A program made the translations under genes and the position numbers. A DNA stretch of 64,000 nucleotides from Solea solea. Lineage: Eukaryota > Chordata > Actinopteri > Pleuronectiformes > Soleidae. The notes under the pieces were generated by a model. The model saw nothing but the letters and a program-made list of their open reading frames with translations, searched no databases and was not told the origin of the DNA. Positions 36,358 to 51,012 of this stretch are shown in pieces (position 1 is the first letter of the stretch; each line of letters starts with the position of its first letter). The DNA lies in contig NC_081146.1 of the NCBI RefSeq assembly GCF_958295425.1, positions 15,310,131 through 15,374,130 of the forward strand, in the 5' to 3' direction.

Positions 36358-38367
36358 ATAATTCATAAACATAGCCACATCAAGATCCAGAGAACATCAT
36401 GACCAGTGGCTCAAAGGAGGAGACAGGGAGAGATGGAAAAGCAGATTCTTTGTGGGGGGGGGGGGGGGCAGTTAGAAAATACAGAGTTTGTGTTCACCCC
36501 GCTCGTACCTGTTATTCACAATTGTTCGCTTAAAGATCCCAAAGGCTTCCTGTGTAGAACTCTCCCAATTCAGTTTTTCTGTCTCCCTTCAGCGGCTGCC
36601 TAGCTTCCTCTTTTACATTCAAGGAAGGGCAATCCCTCTTGTAGCTAATGTGCTGTGACATTTCATGGCACAATCGGGTTTGGGAGACACTGTGTATTTT
36701 CATGGTACTGGGTACTGGCTGATAACCTTGCTGTTTGGACAATTTTGGACTGTTATAACTCCTGGTGGACCAGTTTTTTTCTTTTTAATCTTATTGAGGA
36801 AATCTGTTTCTCAAGGTGAAACCACATTTCACAATAATAGAGACTCGAGAGGTAAACCACAGCAACCACATTTACATTTTAAAAAAGAAGACAGACAGAT
36901 TACTCAGTTCACAGTTAAGGCTCCATTGCCTTGTCTCTTTTCTCGCACGTATTCCTGTTTAGGTGATTTCACTATCCTGTTTCCTTTTAATCCAAACAGA
37001 AGGGGGCACCTCTAAGTATGTCAGTTCACACCTGGTGTAGGATTTAGTTGCCACATAACTCTTTCAAACAACCACTCAGGGTTAGAGCCATTTCCTCTAT
37101 ACAAATATGAATGAAGAACATTTTAAATGTTGTATTTGGTGCAAATGTCCTGTTATTATTTGTGTGTCCAGAGCTGGTATTAAAATGTTTCCTCGATGCG
37201 TCCCATGTGATACCCTGAGATCAGATCTGGCCTAACTGCCCTGTATTCAGAACAAAATGATTCTTTTTTTTTCCTCTAACAAATCTGACTTGTACCAGTG
37301 TGTCTGAGATAGAGTGGAGAGGATAAAAAAGACAAGTGAAGCTGAGTGAAACATGCTCTACTGAGATGAAATAAGATTTTAACCACAAGAAAACTGGTTC
37401 TTAAGAGTGCAATCCTTGAACTCGGAATGTGAACTTGTGGAATGGATCACTCCAGGCACATGTGTTAATTCTGGGCCCTCAAAAGGAAGGTTAATGCCTG
37501 CAGGATAATTCAGGGGAGAGCGCTGTGCTGCTCCTACTTACTTAATATATTAGCCTTTTGTACTAAAACTCTTGCACAGCTGTCCAGTCTTTAATGCTGA
37601 TTGACTGGACTGTACTTTGTGTCTTGGTTTTTTATCTTTTTTTTAATCTCAAATCTTTAAGGTTATTCTGCCTATAATTCTGCTATAGTCTATTGTTTAC
37701 TATTTTTGTAATATCTGCACTGGTGTCCAACTGCTGTCGTCTATTTATCCATCTATCCATCCAGAATAATTATACGTTCCAACAGCACAAATAGTAATTT
37801 AGTGTATCAGTGTACAATTACCTTTTCCGCCTTTGATAAGAGCAGTGTTACACTGAATAGATCTAATAAAAGGCAGGTATTATAGTCATTTTGCCATATG
37901 TTGTCAGGCAGCATGTCTCCATTTTCCTGTAAAGGTAGAATCTTGGAGGAGGAGGAGAAGTGATATGACACAGAGCAAAGTTTGCTCCATTGGATCAGCT
38001 GTAGGCCAAAGTGCTTATCTCGCAGCAGAGCTGATGTATGAGGATAAGGTATGGGGGTGGTAAATGTGCTCATCAACCTTCTAGAAAAGACATAATACTG
38101 CCAGAGTGCCTTTAGCTGGATGGTGTTTACAGAGAAAGTAATGCTGGCAGGGATCATTTTGCATGACATTTATTGCAGATTTTTTTTTTGTCTCCGTTTC
38201 ACAGAACAAAGCAACTCATTTCCATGGAAATAAATATGAGCAATAGAAACAAAATACAAACCACTAAAGATGTTTGAAGGGAAGATTCTGCTCTCAGTTG
38301 TTTTCTTTCAGTTTTTTGGAAATAAATGGGAAAATAAACTCAAATTGCTCAATTAAACTCGCAGTTG

Positions 38368-38395
38368 GATCAGATTAGACGTGTCTAATCTGATC
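38368..38395. repeat. 28-bp palindrome followed by T-run
   Basis: GATCAGATTAGAC and GTCTAATCTGATC form perfect 13-bp arms around GT. A run of about 14 T follows at 38,397 onward. It looks like a terminator hairpin, but the surroundings are a vertebrate intron, so no such function is claimed. Confidence 0.65.
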
Positions 38396-41300
38396 ATTTT
38401 TTTTTTTTTTCACATTCATTAACAGCTACTGTGCGTATGTTAAGTCATAATGGCACTGAGAGGGATGCACAAAATGTGAGACTAAATTGTAATTACGAGG
38501 TTATCACATGACACTAATGACTTTCCCTGAAAAGGCAAATTCACAAGCTGTCATTTTCCTCTACACTTAGGCCCCAAATCATCAAATGATTGACTTAAAT
38601 TCAAGTAGTGCACAAAGCCGTCAGTCTCTTTATTTAGCTAAATGCAGATTACAGCGGAGCGGAGCGCGCCTATAGTGCTTATGTGGCTAACAGCCACGTC
38701 GCGGGACTGAAGTCGTGTCGTTTTGATTTGCTGCTGGATTTCTTCTGAGAGCATGACAGTGAGTGTGAGACAGACAGAAGCTGAGCGGTGTCACACCCAG
38801 ATTCATGGGACGTTGGTTGGCAGGTTTGCTATTGCTGTTTAAGCTGACTGTGTTTATACCTGGAGGGAACTCGCTGCTGCTGCTGCTGCTGCCGCTGCCG
38901 CCGCCACTACACTGTAGCCAATTTAGCTGGAGCACAGCTGCTGAGAAACTCCCTGAGGTGTATGTGCATGTGTGTTTCAGGATTAATCCACAGCACCAAT
39001 TAAAGCCTCCCACTGTTTTTTTAAAGGATAAATTATTAACGGCAGAAGTGACCTCTCTTGTGGCCTTCCTCCCCTCTCCTGCTTTTTCTGTACACATGTC
39101 ATTGTGCTTCCCTTCCTTTACTTTCCTTTCTGTATTTTTTGCCGTACACTTGTCTGTGTACATCCTTTGAATGACTGGATGGGTTTTATGTTTTGGGTCG
39201 TGTGTCCCTTATGTTGATTAGAATGTTGTCAAACATCACAAAATATGTTCGACCACAACTCAACAATGTAAATACAAAGTATACATAAGTAAGATGATAT
39301 GGTGACAAGGTTTTCTATCTTAAAGGTGACATCATGATATGTTGAAGGAATGACAAAGATATGGAAGCAGTTTCTCTTCTGTTCACTCCGTTGCCTCCCT
39401 TTACCTGGCTTTTGTTCTCTGTGATATTTCTCATTTAGGATGCGTTTTTTTACCTCACTGAATACCTGTATATTTTTATGTCTCCAGGTTATAGTTGACC
39501 TGGAATGTTTTTTTCTACGTGGCTGCTTTCCCCTTTTCTCCCTCTCTCTGTTCAATAGTGAAATGAACATGTTAACCAGTAATGGATACTTTTAACCTTT
39601 TCCAGGTAATTTGATCAGGCCTTTAAATCAATTCCAGCGCACACACAGTGTGGGGATTATGATCGGTGAATACATCGGAGAGGGCGATTGTTGAAACAAT
39701 TGACCGAAATATATGTAACACTGGCGTTACTTCGAGCTGCCATTCAGTCTTCCAGCACGTGGAGTTTCCTGTGGAAATCTGTGCAGCGTCCCCTCAACCA
39801 TATTATATGCAATTTGTTTTGGCGTTGGCAATTAATTCTACCAAGTGAATCACAGAGCGAAGTGTAAAATTATTGAGCACGTTGGTGTCTAAGCTTTAAT
39901 CAGAAATATAAAAGCAGTGATTTGACTGAGCTCTGCCTTTGTTAAAATGGCCTATTATGGATTTTCCCTTTTAGATATTCTCAGGTTATCATCTGATCTC
40001 GGTCGAAGCTCCTGCTTCTTTCCCTGAATATTTGTTCCTCATTTGGGGATGATGAAGGGATTTAATTAGTGCAGAGAGAGAGAGAGAGAAACAGGAACGG
40101 ATGAGTGACACGGTGGAGGAAGGAAGCCGTGTAATAATGAATGGTCAGTGACCCTGGGAGCAGACAAAGTAAAGATAAGTGTTCAAATCAGACCTGGTCG
40201 ATCTAAGGGAGAGGGGCATATTGAACCCTGTGACTACATTTGATGAGACTGTATGGAGACGCGTTGGTGCACTAATGCTGCAACATTGCAGGAATTACTG
40301 GTAAACCCTGTAGTTCCCATGCAGGATTATATGATCTGAATAATCTGTATGCAGGCACCATCTTTATGTCGCACACTTTCACAGTCTGTTTTTCTTTTTA
40401 GTGCAGTGAGATGATCTTTTTTTTTTTTTTTACTTCCAGTGTTTTCGCATGACTTTCATTAGCACAGATTATGTGTAATAGAATGCAGCTCGGCTGTGTT
40501 GCTGTGTGTCAACACACATCCAGCCTTTGTAGGGAGAGTGATGTGTATTTGTGTATATGTGGAAATCTTCAGACTGTACAAGGATTTAATTATATAGTGA
40601 CACACTACGCAACGTCGCAATCAGGAGAGAATAGAGAATGAATAATGAATTTATTACTGTTTGAATGTAGTCTTTAAAGAGTCTTTTGGTGCTTGGACGT
40701 AAAGAGGGACATATTAAAGTTTAGAGCTGCTGCCGCCTCTGAGCAGCAACTAGGGAAGTCCCCCGAAGTCCAGACATTGGTGGTGATGACGGTTGGTGAC
40801 TTGATGAAACTGATTAAGGATAAAGGATGGAGAATGATGCATGCAAAGACTTAAGTGGTGGTGATGGAGACGTGGAGGTTGCACTCGGCAGCAGAGCAAG
40901 AGAACTAACGCAGAAAGATCGTACTTTAAAAAAAGAGACAACCGTGATGTGAATGTATAACAGGCATTGACACCTAATGAATTGACAGGAAGGAGGTGCC
41001 ACTGCACATGCTTGAAAGGAAGTTAAAATGGCAAAATGAGCAAAAAAACAAAAAAAAACATTTTAAGCACTTGATATTGATAATTATGACAGTTGAAGAT
41101 TGAATTTATGGTTTTAAACTTCTTCACACACAGAAAATAACACACAACTTGCTCAATGAGATGAGAAAGAGACGTCCAGTTCTGCCAACATCGCATGAAT
41201 GCGCTTCAAGCATTTAGCAAAAAACCACTGTGCCAAAGTACAGCGTCACAGAGCTGCACATGTAGACTAGACTTGTCATAACTGGCAGGTTTATCTAAAG

Positions 41301-44300
41301 CAGTGGGGAACGTGTGAACAATTTCATTCAGCCTGCAAGAAAATGTAAGATATTAGGTACAATCAAGGTAATAGAGCCAAGCAAATTGTCCTGTCTAAAT
41401 GTCCTTCAGGGTGGTCTCTCCTTGACAGGTCACAGTAAGGATAAATGAAACATCTACAGTAGCTGATGCATATCACTCCCTACGTTTGCATGCACAGTCT
41501 AATTTAGCTAAGGCCATAGTCAGACTAAGTGAGGCAACTGGACAACTTGCGGAGTCTGACCAGTATCTCTCTAAAAGCTAGTGCGTATTGAATCACTTTC
41601 CCGTTGAGCCTTACGTCACATAAAAACAAACAAGCGGTGAGATGGATCTCTGCTTAGATTGGTGTGAGAGCAATTAACACATGACTTATTTATTCAATTT
41701 AATTGAAGTAGAAGGCAAATCATAGCACCTACATTGAGGTGAGTTGCTCACGATGCTGATTCGGTCTCTAGCATCATTACAGCTGAAAACATGCACTTTC
41801 TTTATGAATCATTAAGCTGCAAAGCTACAACAAACTCCCACTACTTGAGCTCAATAAACTGTTTGTACATTCTGAGGATTTTCCCCCACTTTGATGGGAA
41901 ATTCTCTCGAGTTTGCGTCACCACCTTGGACAACCTACAGTTGTGAGTAGTTTGGGAATTATCTTTCTCAAAACTACCTATACTTGGAAAACCTGCCAGC
42001 AGCAGCATCTTCACTATTACCTGACATCAGACGCCTTACGAGCGAGAGAAGCACTTCCAGCCATTTCATTAGAGAGATTAGTGTTATACATGTTTTTTTT
42101 AATAATTTACTATGGCTCTCAAAGGACATTATTAAATTGAAATGGTACCAGACAAGAAAAAAAAAGGTTCCCCTTTCCAGATTCTAAATTCTCCATTTAT
42201 GTTTTAAACTAAGTGGTCTGCTGCTTGATGTTGAAGGGCATTTTCCATTTAAGAAAATATGTTTTGTGTGTGTGTGCGCATGTACGTGTAACCTTGATAA
42301 GGAAATGGTTCTTATCCTAGTGCACAATAAATTCGAGCAGCAATATTAACGGATGTAAGGTAATATAGACTGGCAGTGACCCTACTGGGCATTTTCATAA
42401 CTTCCACCTCTGCAGCTTTCACAGAATCTGTTCAGCAACACCTGATATTATTGCCTAGCTCTATGTTCCAGTGATGCGGTGAGTTACATTCCCATTTCTG
42501 TTGCCGCATAATATAGTATGTCATGACCCTGTGTTGTTGCTGTGCTTATAATTGATTCACTAATGAGACGACCTCCCCCACACACACTCACACACACACA
42601 GACTCACACACAAGCACACATGCCATTTGTCTTGTCTTTTCCATTTTTCATTCTTGCCATGTGAAGAAGAACCCAACACACAAGTGCACGCACCCACACA
42701 CACACACACACAAAGGCAATTTCTATCATTTTTAGCTTCTCATTGTTGCCATGGGGAAACATTATTCTGTCTGCACACTTATTCTAAAGTCTCCATTCTT
42801 TGACCTGATGCTATATAAGCATTCAGTCTTATTCTCATGCCCTCTTATTCTGATGGTAATTTGACTGTCTGAAAAGACTGGCGGACGATTGTTATGTCTC
42901 ATTCAACAAACTACGGTAAAAAGTCATTCCCGGGATTAAAAAAAGGAATAAAAGTTGGCGGTGAATTTCCAGGGCTCTGTTGTCATGTCTGCAGTTGCCT
43001 GTCAGCCCCCCTGTTCATATGCTAATGAGCCAGAGCTTGATTGTTTCCTCATATTTTAATCTCCAGCACAGTGTTGGAGCAGGAAGAGGAGGGGGAAGCC
43101 CGCAGAGAGGAGGAGTGTTGGTATGAGCAAGAGATGAGACAAGAGATGAGGGGATGAGACAAAAGAGACTGGAAAAGAAGAGAGGGCAGAAGCTGTGGGC
43201 TGCTGAGGAATGAAGGGGATAAGAAAAAGTTTAGTTCGAAAAGGAAAATGTTTGAAAGGATGGATGGGGTGAGGGAAATGGGAGAGCAGGATGAGATTAT
43301 TCATATGCAAGAGCGATAAAGAGAGATAGAGGCACAGCTGGAGCAGGTAAGAATATACATTTCATCTCTTAAAGAGACATCTGCAATTCATTAGCAGAAG
43401 CGGAGCTACTGCTCACAATTCTCTGCAGTATTTTAAACTACGAGGGGAAGTCACTGAAGAGCAAAGAAACCCCCCCACACCACCCCGCCTATGTAGTGTA
43501 AGATTGTAAAGCACAATCACAATTTGCAGACTTTGTCTGCCACTGCTGCACACTTTAGGGTTAACATACTGACGGGGGGGGGGCAATATCAATATGCATT
43601 TTGGAGGTCATGCAATTAGGAAAGAAGAATATAGCATATATTTTTTTTTGAATATACCCAGAGAAGTATAGTAGATTAATTTAAATGATATATATTTTTA
43701 AATATACAGAGGTCGGATGTTACGGTGTCTTTTAGTTGCTGGGATTGTTGTTATACTAAAGACAGAGTATGTGCAAGAAAAAAAGCGTTTGCGAGGACTT
43801 GACTCTGAGCCAACATGTGCATACTGCTACATACTTGGCTCACAGAATGTAACAAAGTGGAGAGTTCACATATTGCACGTATAGGAAAACAGTTTATTTA
43901 AGTTAACATAACACCAAAACATAGTTTAACTTGTTAGCATCGGTGATATAGAGCATGTTTGTGTCAAAAAGGAAGAAATAAGAATGGGTAACTCTGGGTG
44001 CAGGCCGTATCAAAGCATGCCGCTTAGTCGTAGACAAAGAAAGAACACACATTACATGTGTGGCCATTTTCACGACCTTGAACTTACATGTGTGGCCAAG
44101 CAACTTGAATTGGTATGAGTATGGTGTTCTGTTTTAGGACTTAACAAAAGGAAATTCCTACTTTGGCATATAAAAAAATCCATCCTCCACTTTTCTTGGC
44201 TAACATGCTAATTTTCGTCCACTTGTTTTTATTAGGTCAGGCAGTGCAGGACAATGTCCAATGTCCCTGGACCAATATTTAACCTGGATTAAGATTAATA

Positions 44301-44345
44301 TACATTCACATACTACATCCTTTCATTCACAGCCATTCTTGATTG

Positions 44346-44730
44346 TCAGTCAGTCAGTCATCATCTACCGCTTTATCCTCTGCCAGAGGGTCGCGGGGGG
44401 TGCTGTGCCAATCTCAGCTACATCGGGCGATAGGCGGGGTACACCCTGGACAGTTCGCCAGTCCATCGCAGGGCCACACACAGATAGAGACAAACAACCA
44501 TTCACTCTCACACTCACTCCTATGGTCAATTTAGAGTGTCCAATTTACCTATCCCCACATTGCATGTTTTTGGACTGTGGGAGGAAGCCGGAGAACCCGG
44601 AGAGAACCCACGCACACACGGGGAGAACATGCAAACTCCATGCAGAAAGGCCCTTGTTCCAACCGGGGCTCGAACCCGGGTCTTCTCGCTGCAAGGCGAG
44701 AGTGCTAACCACTACACCACCGTGCGGCCC
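44346..44730 (-). mobile_element. V-SINE-type SINE, copy 4, best preserved
   Basis: On the minus strand it has a clean tRNA-like head (GGGCCGCACGGTGGTGTAGT, GTTAGCACTCTCGCC, box B GGTTCGAGCCCCGG). The full central domain, the CTGGCGAACTGTCCAGGGTG segment and a tail of GACT/TGAC repeats at the low-coordinate end follow. It is the most intact of the five copies and would be the best seed for a family consensus. Confidence 0.9.
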
Positions 44731-47492
44731 CATTCTTGATTGTGATCCCTCAAATCTTACATTGTGTTTCCACGTTATGTTTTACCTTTTAATCTCATCG
44801 AATGGAATATATATATATGTGTATATGTATATATATACTGTATATGTATATAGTTGACATACTTATAAAATAACCATTACAGTGTCTGTGATGTATGTGA
44901 TCATTCACCATTGAACATGAACTCCTCTTCAACCTTTTGTATTATTTTTAAGTTACAGTTTCTAGAATGACAGTACAGTATGTGTACATGTAAACACGCT
45001 TTCAGAATATAACCCAATATAACCCACATGCAGGAAGTTCAGGGGTAGTGGGTTTTATTTGTTTGTTTTTTTATGGACATTTCCCATAACCCCCACACAA
45101 ACATTCACTCAGCTTTGACCTCAAGAACAATAGCTGTGCAGTCAAACACAGATGCAAATCAATCCCATGGTAAACAGCTTGTCTCTACACTCTCGCCAGC
45201 ACCTCCCCTCTCCTCTGACCTTCGCAGAAACACGGCCACAGGAATTCATGGAGAGTTCAGCAACTCACCGCTGTCACACTCCATCATCTCCTTATCTCCC
45301 ACCATCAGTCGGCACCAGGTCGAAACTGGACGTCCTCCTCGGATGTTTGTGCAACTTGTTTATGACATCTTAGGTGTTGAGGCGGCTGCTATTGCTGATG
45401 TTAACAAGAGACAGAGCGAGGTAGACGGTGAGAACATGGTGCTCCACTGGGAAGCAACCTAGGCGACCCAGTCTTCTGAAGAGGAAGACAGAAACGGAAT
45501 TAGTCTTTTGGGAAGGGGACTGGTGGAGTGGTATAGGGGAGGGGAGGATATTCAGTGAGAGGTTAGAAATAAACATGAAGGCAGAGATGAAGGAAATCAA
45601 AGTACATGTACAAGCACATCTGAAGTGAACCAACGTTAGGCTGGAGCCACGCTGGACGGGCGTGTGGCGCATCTGCATTGTGGAGTGTCAGGCTTTTTTA
45701 TTTGGGCTCACGTGTTAACTGATCAGAGCAGCCACACTGCTTGCATGAGATGTTGAAGTATTTACTTATTTGTGCAGCAAAATAGGCAGTGAAATTGATC
45801 TTTCATTCAAGGTTCAACATCTATATATAGTTGCATATGTCACAAACACAACATGTCCTGTACTCATTTCATGAAAGTAAACTCTCTCTCGTGTTTTTGT
45901 TCCATCAATCCATTTCTTTTTAACAAAAAGCTTTATTGTGAAAGTCCTGGCGTCTACTCTATCACGGAGGAGTATTTAAAGTATTTGAAAGCATATATAT
46001 TATGGTATCGTATAATATAAAACAGCAGCAGCTGTGACTCTCCAAATCCCAGATTCTGTGTAATACAGTAATATCTACAGTATCAGATATACCTCATGAT
46101 ATATATTTATATATATATAAAATAGCATTTAAATAAATGTACTTCACAGTGTTTCACAGATCATCCAGTGCCTGTTAAGTCTCATTAGATGACTCTCCGG
46201 TGTGATTTCCCCAGACTAAGTACAGACTATACCTCCAACCTACGCATTCTTCAACTTGACAATTGAAAACCTGTAAGTATCCTGTATTGGATTGCATTAG
46301 GCTTGCCTCCAAGAAAGCTATTTATACCCCACACATTACCTGAAGTCTCCACTTCTTGCCTGGACATCAACATTTTTTATTCTTTGTATTCAAATATATT
46401 TTCATAGTTTCCATTTTGTGATTGGAACACACACCCTGAAGCCACATCTCCCACTGGATGTGCCAGTTTGACAACTGAGTTACTGTAAATTCTTTGAAAG
46501 ATTTGTTTCTGACACAAGCAATAACCATGCTGTATTTAGCAGCTGGTGTAATCTCCAAATGGGGATGGTATATTGGGAGCCATGTTTCCATTCCGATGTA
46601 TACATAAGCTCTTCCTTAAACCCTTCTGCTGCTGTGTTTAAAGCCACTGAAGGGAGAATCTCAGCTCTGGACCTAAAAATAGCCTGCATTCTTTCCTCTG
46701 TGTTTCAGGAAGCACCAGAAAAGGCCGGAACTACGAGGTCTCCCATGTCCCATCCTTTTTCCTTTCGCTTATGTCTCATCCTCTTTCCCCTTCATCCCTT
46801 TTTCCTCTTCATCAGCCAATGCCAGCCCTCTTCCACCGTCTCTCCTTGCTGCTTTCTCTTTCACTGTCTCACTTCCATTTCTCTGTCCCTGCCTTCTAAC
46901 CCTAACCCCCGAGTTTAACTCCTCTCCACTTGTAAATCATTATCATCAGTTATTTAGACACGCTGTCCTTGATGTTGAGCTTTAATCTTGTAATGAATCC
47001 TTGTCAGTGTCTGCATATAGAAATGTACTGTATATAAGTATGCCGTGTTGGCAGGTATTTCTGAAAACTGAGATTTTCCTCCACCGTTTTTTAAAAAGAA
47101 TCCTGTCCACTTAAAACACACAAAAAAGAATATAGACAGTGTGTCACTGCTTCTTCCCGTAGGCCAACAACAATTGAGCACCGAGGGAAAAGAGAATTGT
47201 TTGTTAAACGATAACAAAGTGGAGCTGTTCCTCGACATCACACTGGAATACACAGTTAGCAAAGCACACGGAAACATTGATTGGGAGTCCCGCCAGTCCA
47301 AGTGAATCATCCTCACAAGTTTCCATGTTGCATGTTACGCCCTTCAGTTGGGGCCGTTTTCTACACTTCCAGGAAGGTGGTCATGTAACTTCTACAGTTG
47401 ATTTGGAAACTAGCAATAGCTATAATCTCTATATATGTGCAAACCATCACTTACATTACAATAGTAACATGCATTGTCCATATCAAATAAAG

Positions 47493-47685
47493 CCTGCCCC
47501 ACACTAGAGGATTTTCAGATCTTCAAACCGTCTCCGTTCGGCTACGTCTTGCAGGACACATGAAACAAGCAATCACACTATTGCCTTAAATCCACAAGTT
47601 TTTCCTCTTTCTCTATTGTCCACCGGGCTCCGGAGACGGTCTTCCCATTCCTCCTCGCCACAGTTGTCCTCTAGTGTGGGGCAGG
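47493..47685. mobile_element. MITE with perfect 19-bp terminal inverted repeats
   Basis: The left end CCTGCCCCACACTAGAGGA (47,493-47,511) is perfectly inverted at 47,667-47,685. A second internal inverted pair, ACCGTCTCCG and CGGAGACGGT, lies inside. The element is 193 bp and noncoding. I do not see a clear target-site duplication, so the superfamily is open. Confidence 0.7.
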
Positions 47686-49811
47686 TTTAAACTATATAAT
47701 ATACATAAATAAATAAGTGACTGCGGATGACTAGATCATTGTTACCTGAGGTCATTTTTTTTCCATACTAAAACGCACCTCCTGTACTTTTTCAACCAAA
47801 ACATAGCCAGCAGTGTTTTTAATTTTTTAAGGCTCTTAAACGCCACGGTAGAGTGGACGACAGGCACATCCAGAGCAGAATGTGTGTTTTTCACAGTATC
47901 AATGTAGCACTGGAGTGAATGAGCTCTGTCTTTCCCTTTGTGTGTCTGTTTTGCTCTGACGCAGACCTGTTTGCATAAACACAATACCAACATCCACATC
48001 CCGGCACGCACACTGAACAGCCGCATGCAAAAATGAGAATTGTGGTTAGCGACAGCAAAATAAATCAGCCCGTGTCACTTAATCAGCACTGATCATTGAG
48101 AGAACACAGATTTCATAGATATTATTCATTGGAATCTGCACAAATGAGCCTCCAGAGCAGAGTCAGTGTGCACGGCTCCACAGTCATTAAGTTTCAAGGC
48201 AACTGCAAATGTTTATGTTATGGAATAGGCTTTTGTGAAGACCATTGTGGCATAATAATGTTGATACTCATCATGGGTAGTTGCTCCTGCACATATAGAC
48301 TCAGTCACGCATGGAATCTGCAAAAACTGTGTTTGCTGTTGTGTTTGTGTCTCTTATTCGTGCTCTCAGTGTTGGGGTTATCCTTAAAACAGAGACATTG
48401 CGAGAAAGAAAGAGAGGAGGCACCGTAGAGGGACAAGTGGCCGGATTGTCGAGTGAGTGTGTGGAAAGTGGAGCGATATCGGTGAAAAGAGCGAGAGATT
48501 GAACCCTGATTGACCCAAATTTGACAGGTAGAAGAGAAGGAGGAATCATGGATGCCAGAGAGAGAGAGAGAGAAAGATTGTGATGTTTGAGAGGATTCCC
48601 TTTCACAGTCTCTGACACATCACACACAGCTCACTCTTGCCAGGACACTGACAGCTGCACGAATGTCTTGAGAGAGGTTTCCCTGGGCAAGATCTTTGAT
48701 CAACTGTGTGTGTGTGTGTGTGTGTGCAGGTTTGGTGACTGCAGTTTAACCAAAATCTAAACAAAATGTAATATTATTTTCACTTATGAAATGCAATACA
48801 GAGTGTTATAATAATTTAAGCGTAGAAAGAGTAAATCATGTGGATGTAGGTTGCTTTTGTGGTTACATTTTGTGTCTTGTCTACAGTAAATTGGTTGCGT
48901 TTGGATGTATGGCATGTTTGCGACGTGCACATGTATTATCTCACAAATCTACTGTTGTTTTTATTGCAGCGGTGTGTCTCTGTTTTATTTGGGTTTGACA
49001 CATCCCAACAGGTAGCTTTTCAGAGGTGGTGGGTAAAACACTGAATCAGTCTTTAACACAGTTCATGAAAACACTGCAATTCTCAGTGAAAATTGCACAC
49101 CGTTGCGTACTGAGCATCTCCTGATGTGTTTCCTCTGTGTGGCTGTTTACTGTTAGGTGAAGTAAAAATGTAAAAGTTTCAAGACATTACTTAAACTTCC
49201 TTAATTTGTAAAGTTATTGTACCGAATCGATTCACCATGTAGTTTTAGGAGGCAAATAAACCATTCATCATGCATTGCACCCTATTACTAGTGACATTTG
49301 GGCAACAATTAGCAACGGATGATTATTTTCAATACTGATTAATTACCTAGTGTATATAATGACACAAACTCGCACAATATAAGAATAAAAAAAAGGAAGA
49401 TAAACAGTATAGGGCATCAGCACAATGTGTGATGGTTTTGCTTGATAATGGACTTAATTAATTGGCAATTACGTTGCTTTCAACTGATTGATTTGATTTA
49501 GTTTTATAGCACTTTGCATTTCTTACATTTGCATAGACCATACAATTATGTTCTCCTGTCCTGTAAGATATTATTACAAATAGAGAAGTATTTATCACAG
49601 CTCTCAGAATGAAGTATAACAGAGTGTCATTTATTTTTCCTTCTGTGTGCTTTGTTTTGTTGAAGTGTGTTTAAGCTCACGCTGGGCTGTTAATGTAGAG
49701 CCCTGGCCTGTAAATGACACTGTTCCACTGCTACGTGTTTGCTGAACGTGTCCTGTGTTGTGTTAATGCTGTCTTTGTATGTGTGGATGTGTGTGTTTGT
49801 GCACGTGTTTT

Positions 49812-49912
49812 GTATTTGTTAAGACCTTTTTCATGCGTAAGCACTGACCTTGTCAGGCCCAGTAGTTCTCATGGAGACCAAAACCTGGTCCTAATGAAGC
49901 AGAACCTAATTT
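49812..49912 (+). repeat. Dispersed CACTGACC repeat, copy c, truncated
   Basis: Contains CACTGACCTTGTCAGGCCCA and CATGGAGACCAAAACCTGG. The TTAGGG-like part is absent. Preceded by GT-rich sequence. Confidence 0.72.
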
Positions 49913-51012
49913 AATGTGGAGAAGTCCACAATTCAACTGATCTTACTTACCAACTCTACATGTACTATATGCAATGGAAAGTCCTGTAGCCAGTTTGTGT
50001 GTGTCGACTGTTGACGAGGGCAGGTGAGACAGGGAGATAGTGGAGTCCCATCTGGGCCACACAGGTTCTGTGTGCAGAGTGTGACGGCGACATCGCAGAT
50101 CTGCTGCGTCTCACATACGGCTGTTGTTCACCCAGGAAGCATTATCTGCTGCAGGGCTGCTGCTATGTTTTGCACAGTGTTTACCTTTGAAGATTTACAT
50201 GACAAATATAACAAACTTATGCCTTTATGCGCAACTTAAAGCCAGGACTTCATTTTTAAGCCATGGATTGGTTTATCTGGCAAACACTTTACAATAAATG
50301 CCTAAAAAATTGATCAATGTGACAGACACAGCCATTAAAACAGTGGTCAAAATCATTTTCGGACTCGACTTTGCTGTGAACGGTGTGCAGCTTGCATTGA
50401 AAAGACTCAAAAAGAGCAGCATGGCTGACTTGTTTTGTCTGTGCAGTCTCACATAGACAGTGTGGCTGCTCTTTTGTGATTAATGTGTGACTAGATGAAA
50501 AATAAGTGTGGCCAAGGCCCCAGGAAGGGGCTAAGTAGCCACCTCTCCTCTATGTGGTCTGAGTGACTGGATCTCATTTGTGTCACCTCAGTGCTTCTTG
50601 AGTGCATTTGCACCTGCACTGAGAGCTGCCTGACTTTTCTTAGAGATGTTAAGACCAGGTTTTTGAACTGGTTCAAATCAGTGTTTTGAATGCTGCTGAA
50701 TGTGAATCAAGCTTTTCTACTTTCTGCAAACGTTACCTCAGTGTTTGCCAGACATGGGTGGATTTGTACTCTCCAAACCCATATTAATCCTCAAAGCTGT
50801 CCTCTCTGCCAGAAATGTTCATCTTATTGAGTACTGAGCTTTGTAATTGGACTGTGGCGGCTGTTTGGAAATGTTTGAGTAAGTCTGAGCTGATGAAGGG
50901 CCTAGGCCAGGATTAAACACTGGATGGCATTGTTTGTGCACCTGATGAAGGGATGCTGAGTAGAAAATGTGTTTGATTGAATTTAACGTATAATTCCAAC
51001 GTTACATTAAAA

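Noticed and set aside
46680..46760. Possible RBMS3 alternative exon after CCTCTGTGTTTCAG
   Set aside because: The acceptor looks fair, but the following codons match no RBMS sequence and no clear donor follows.
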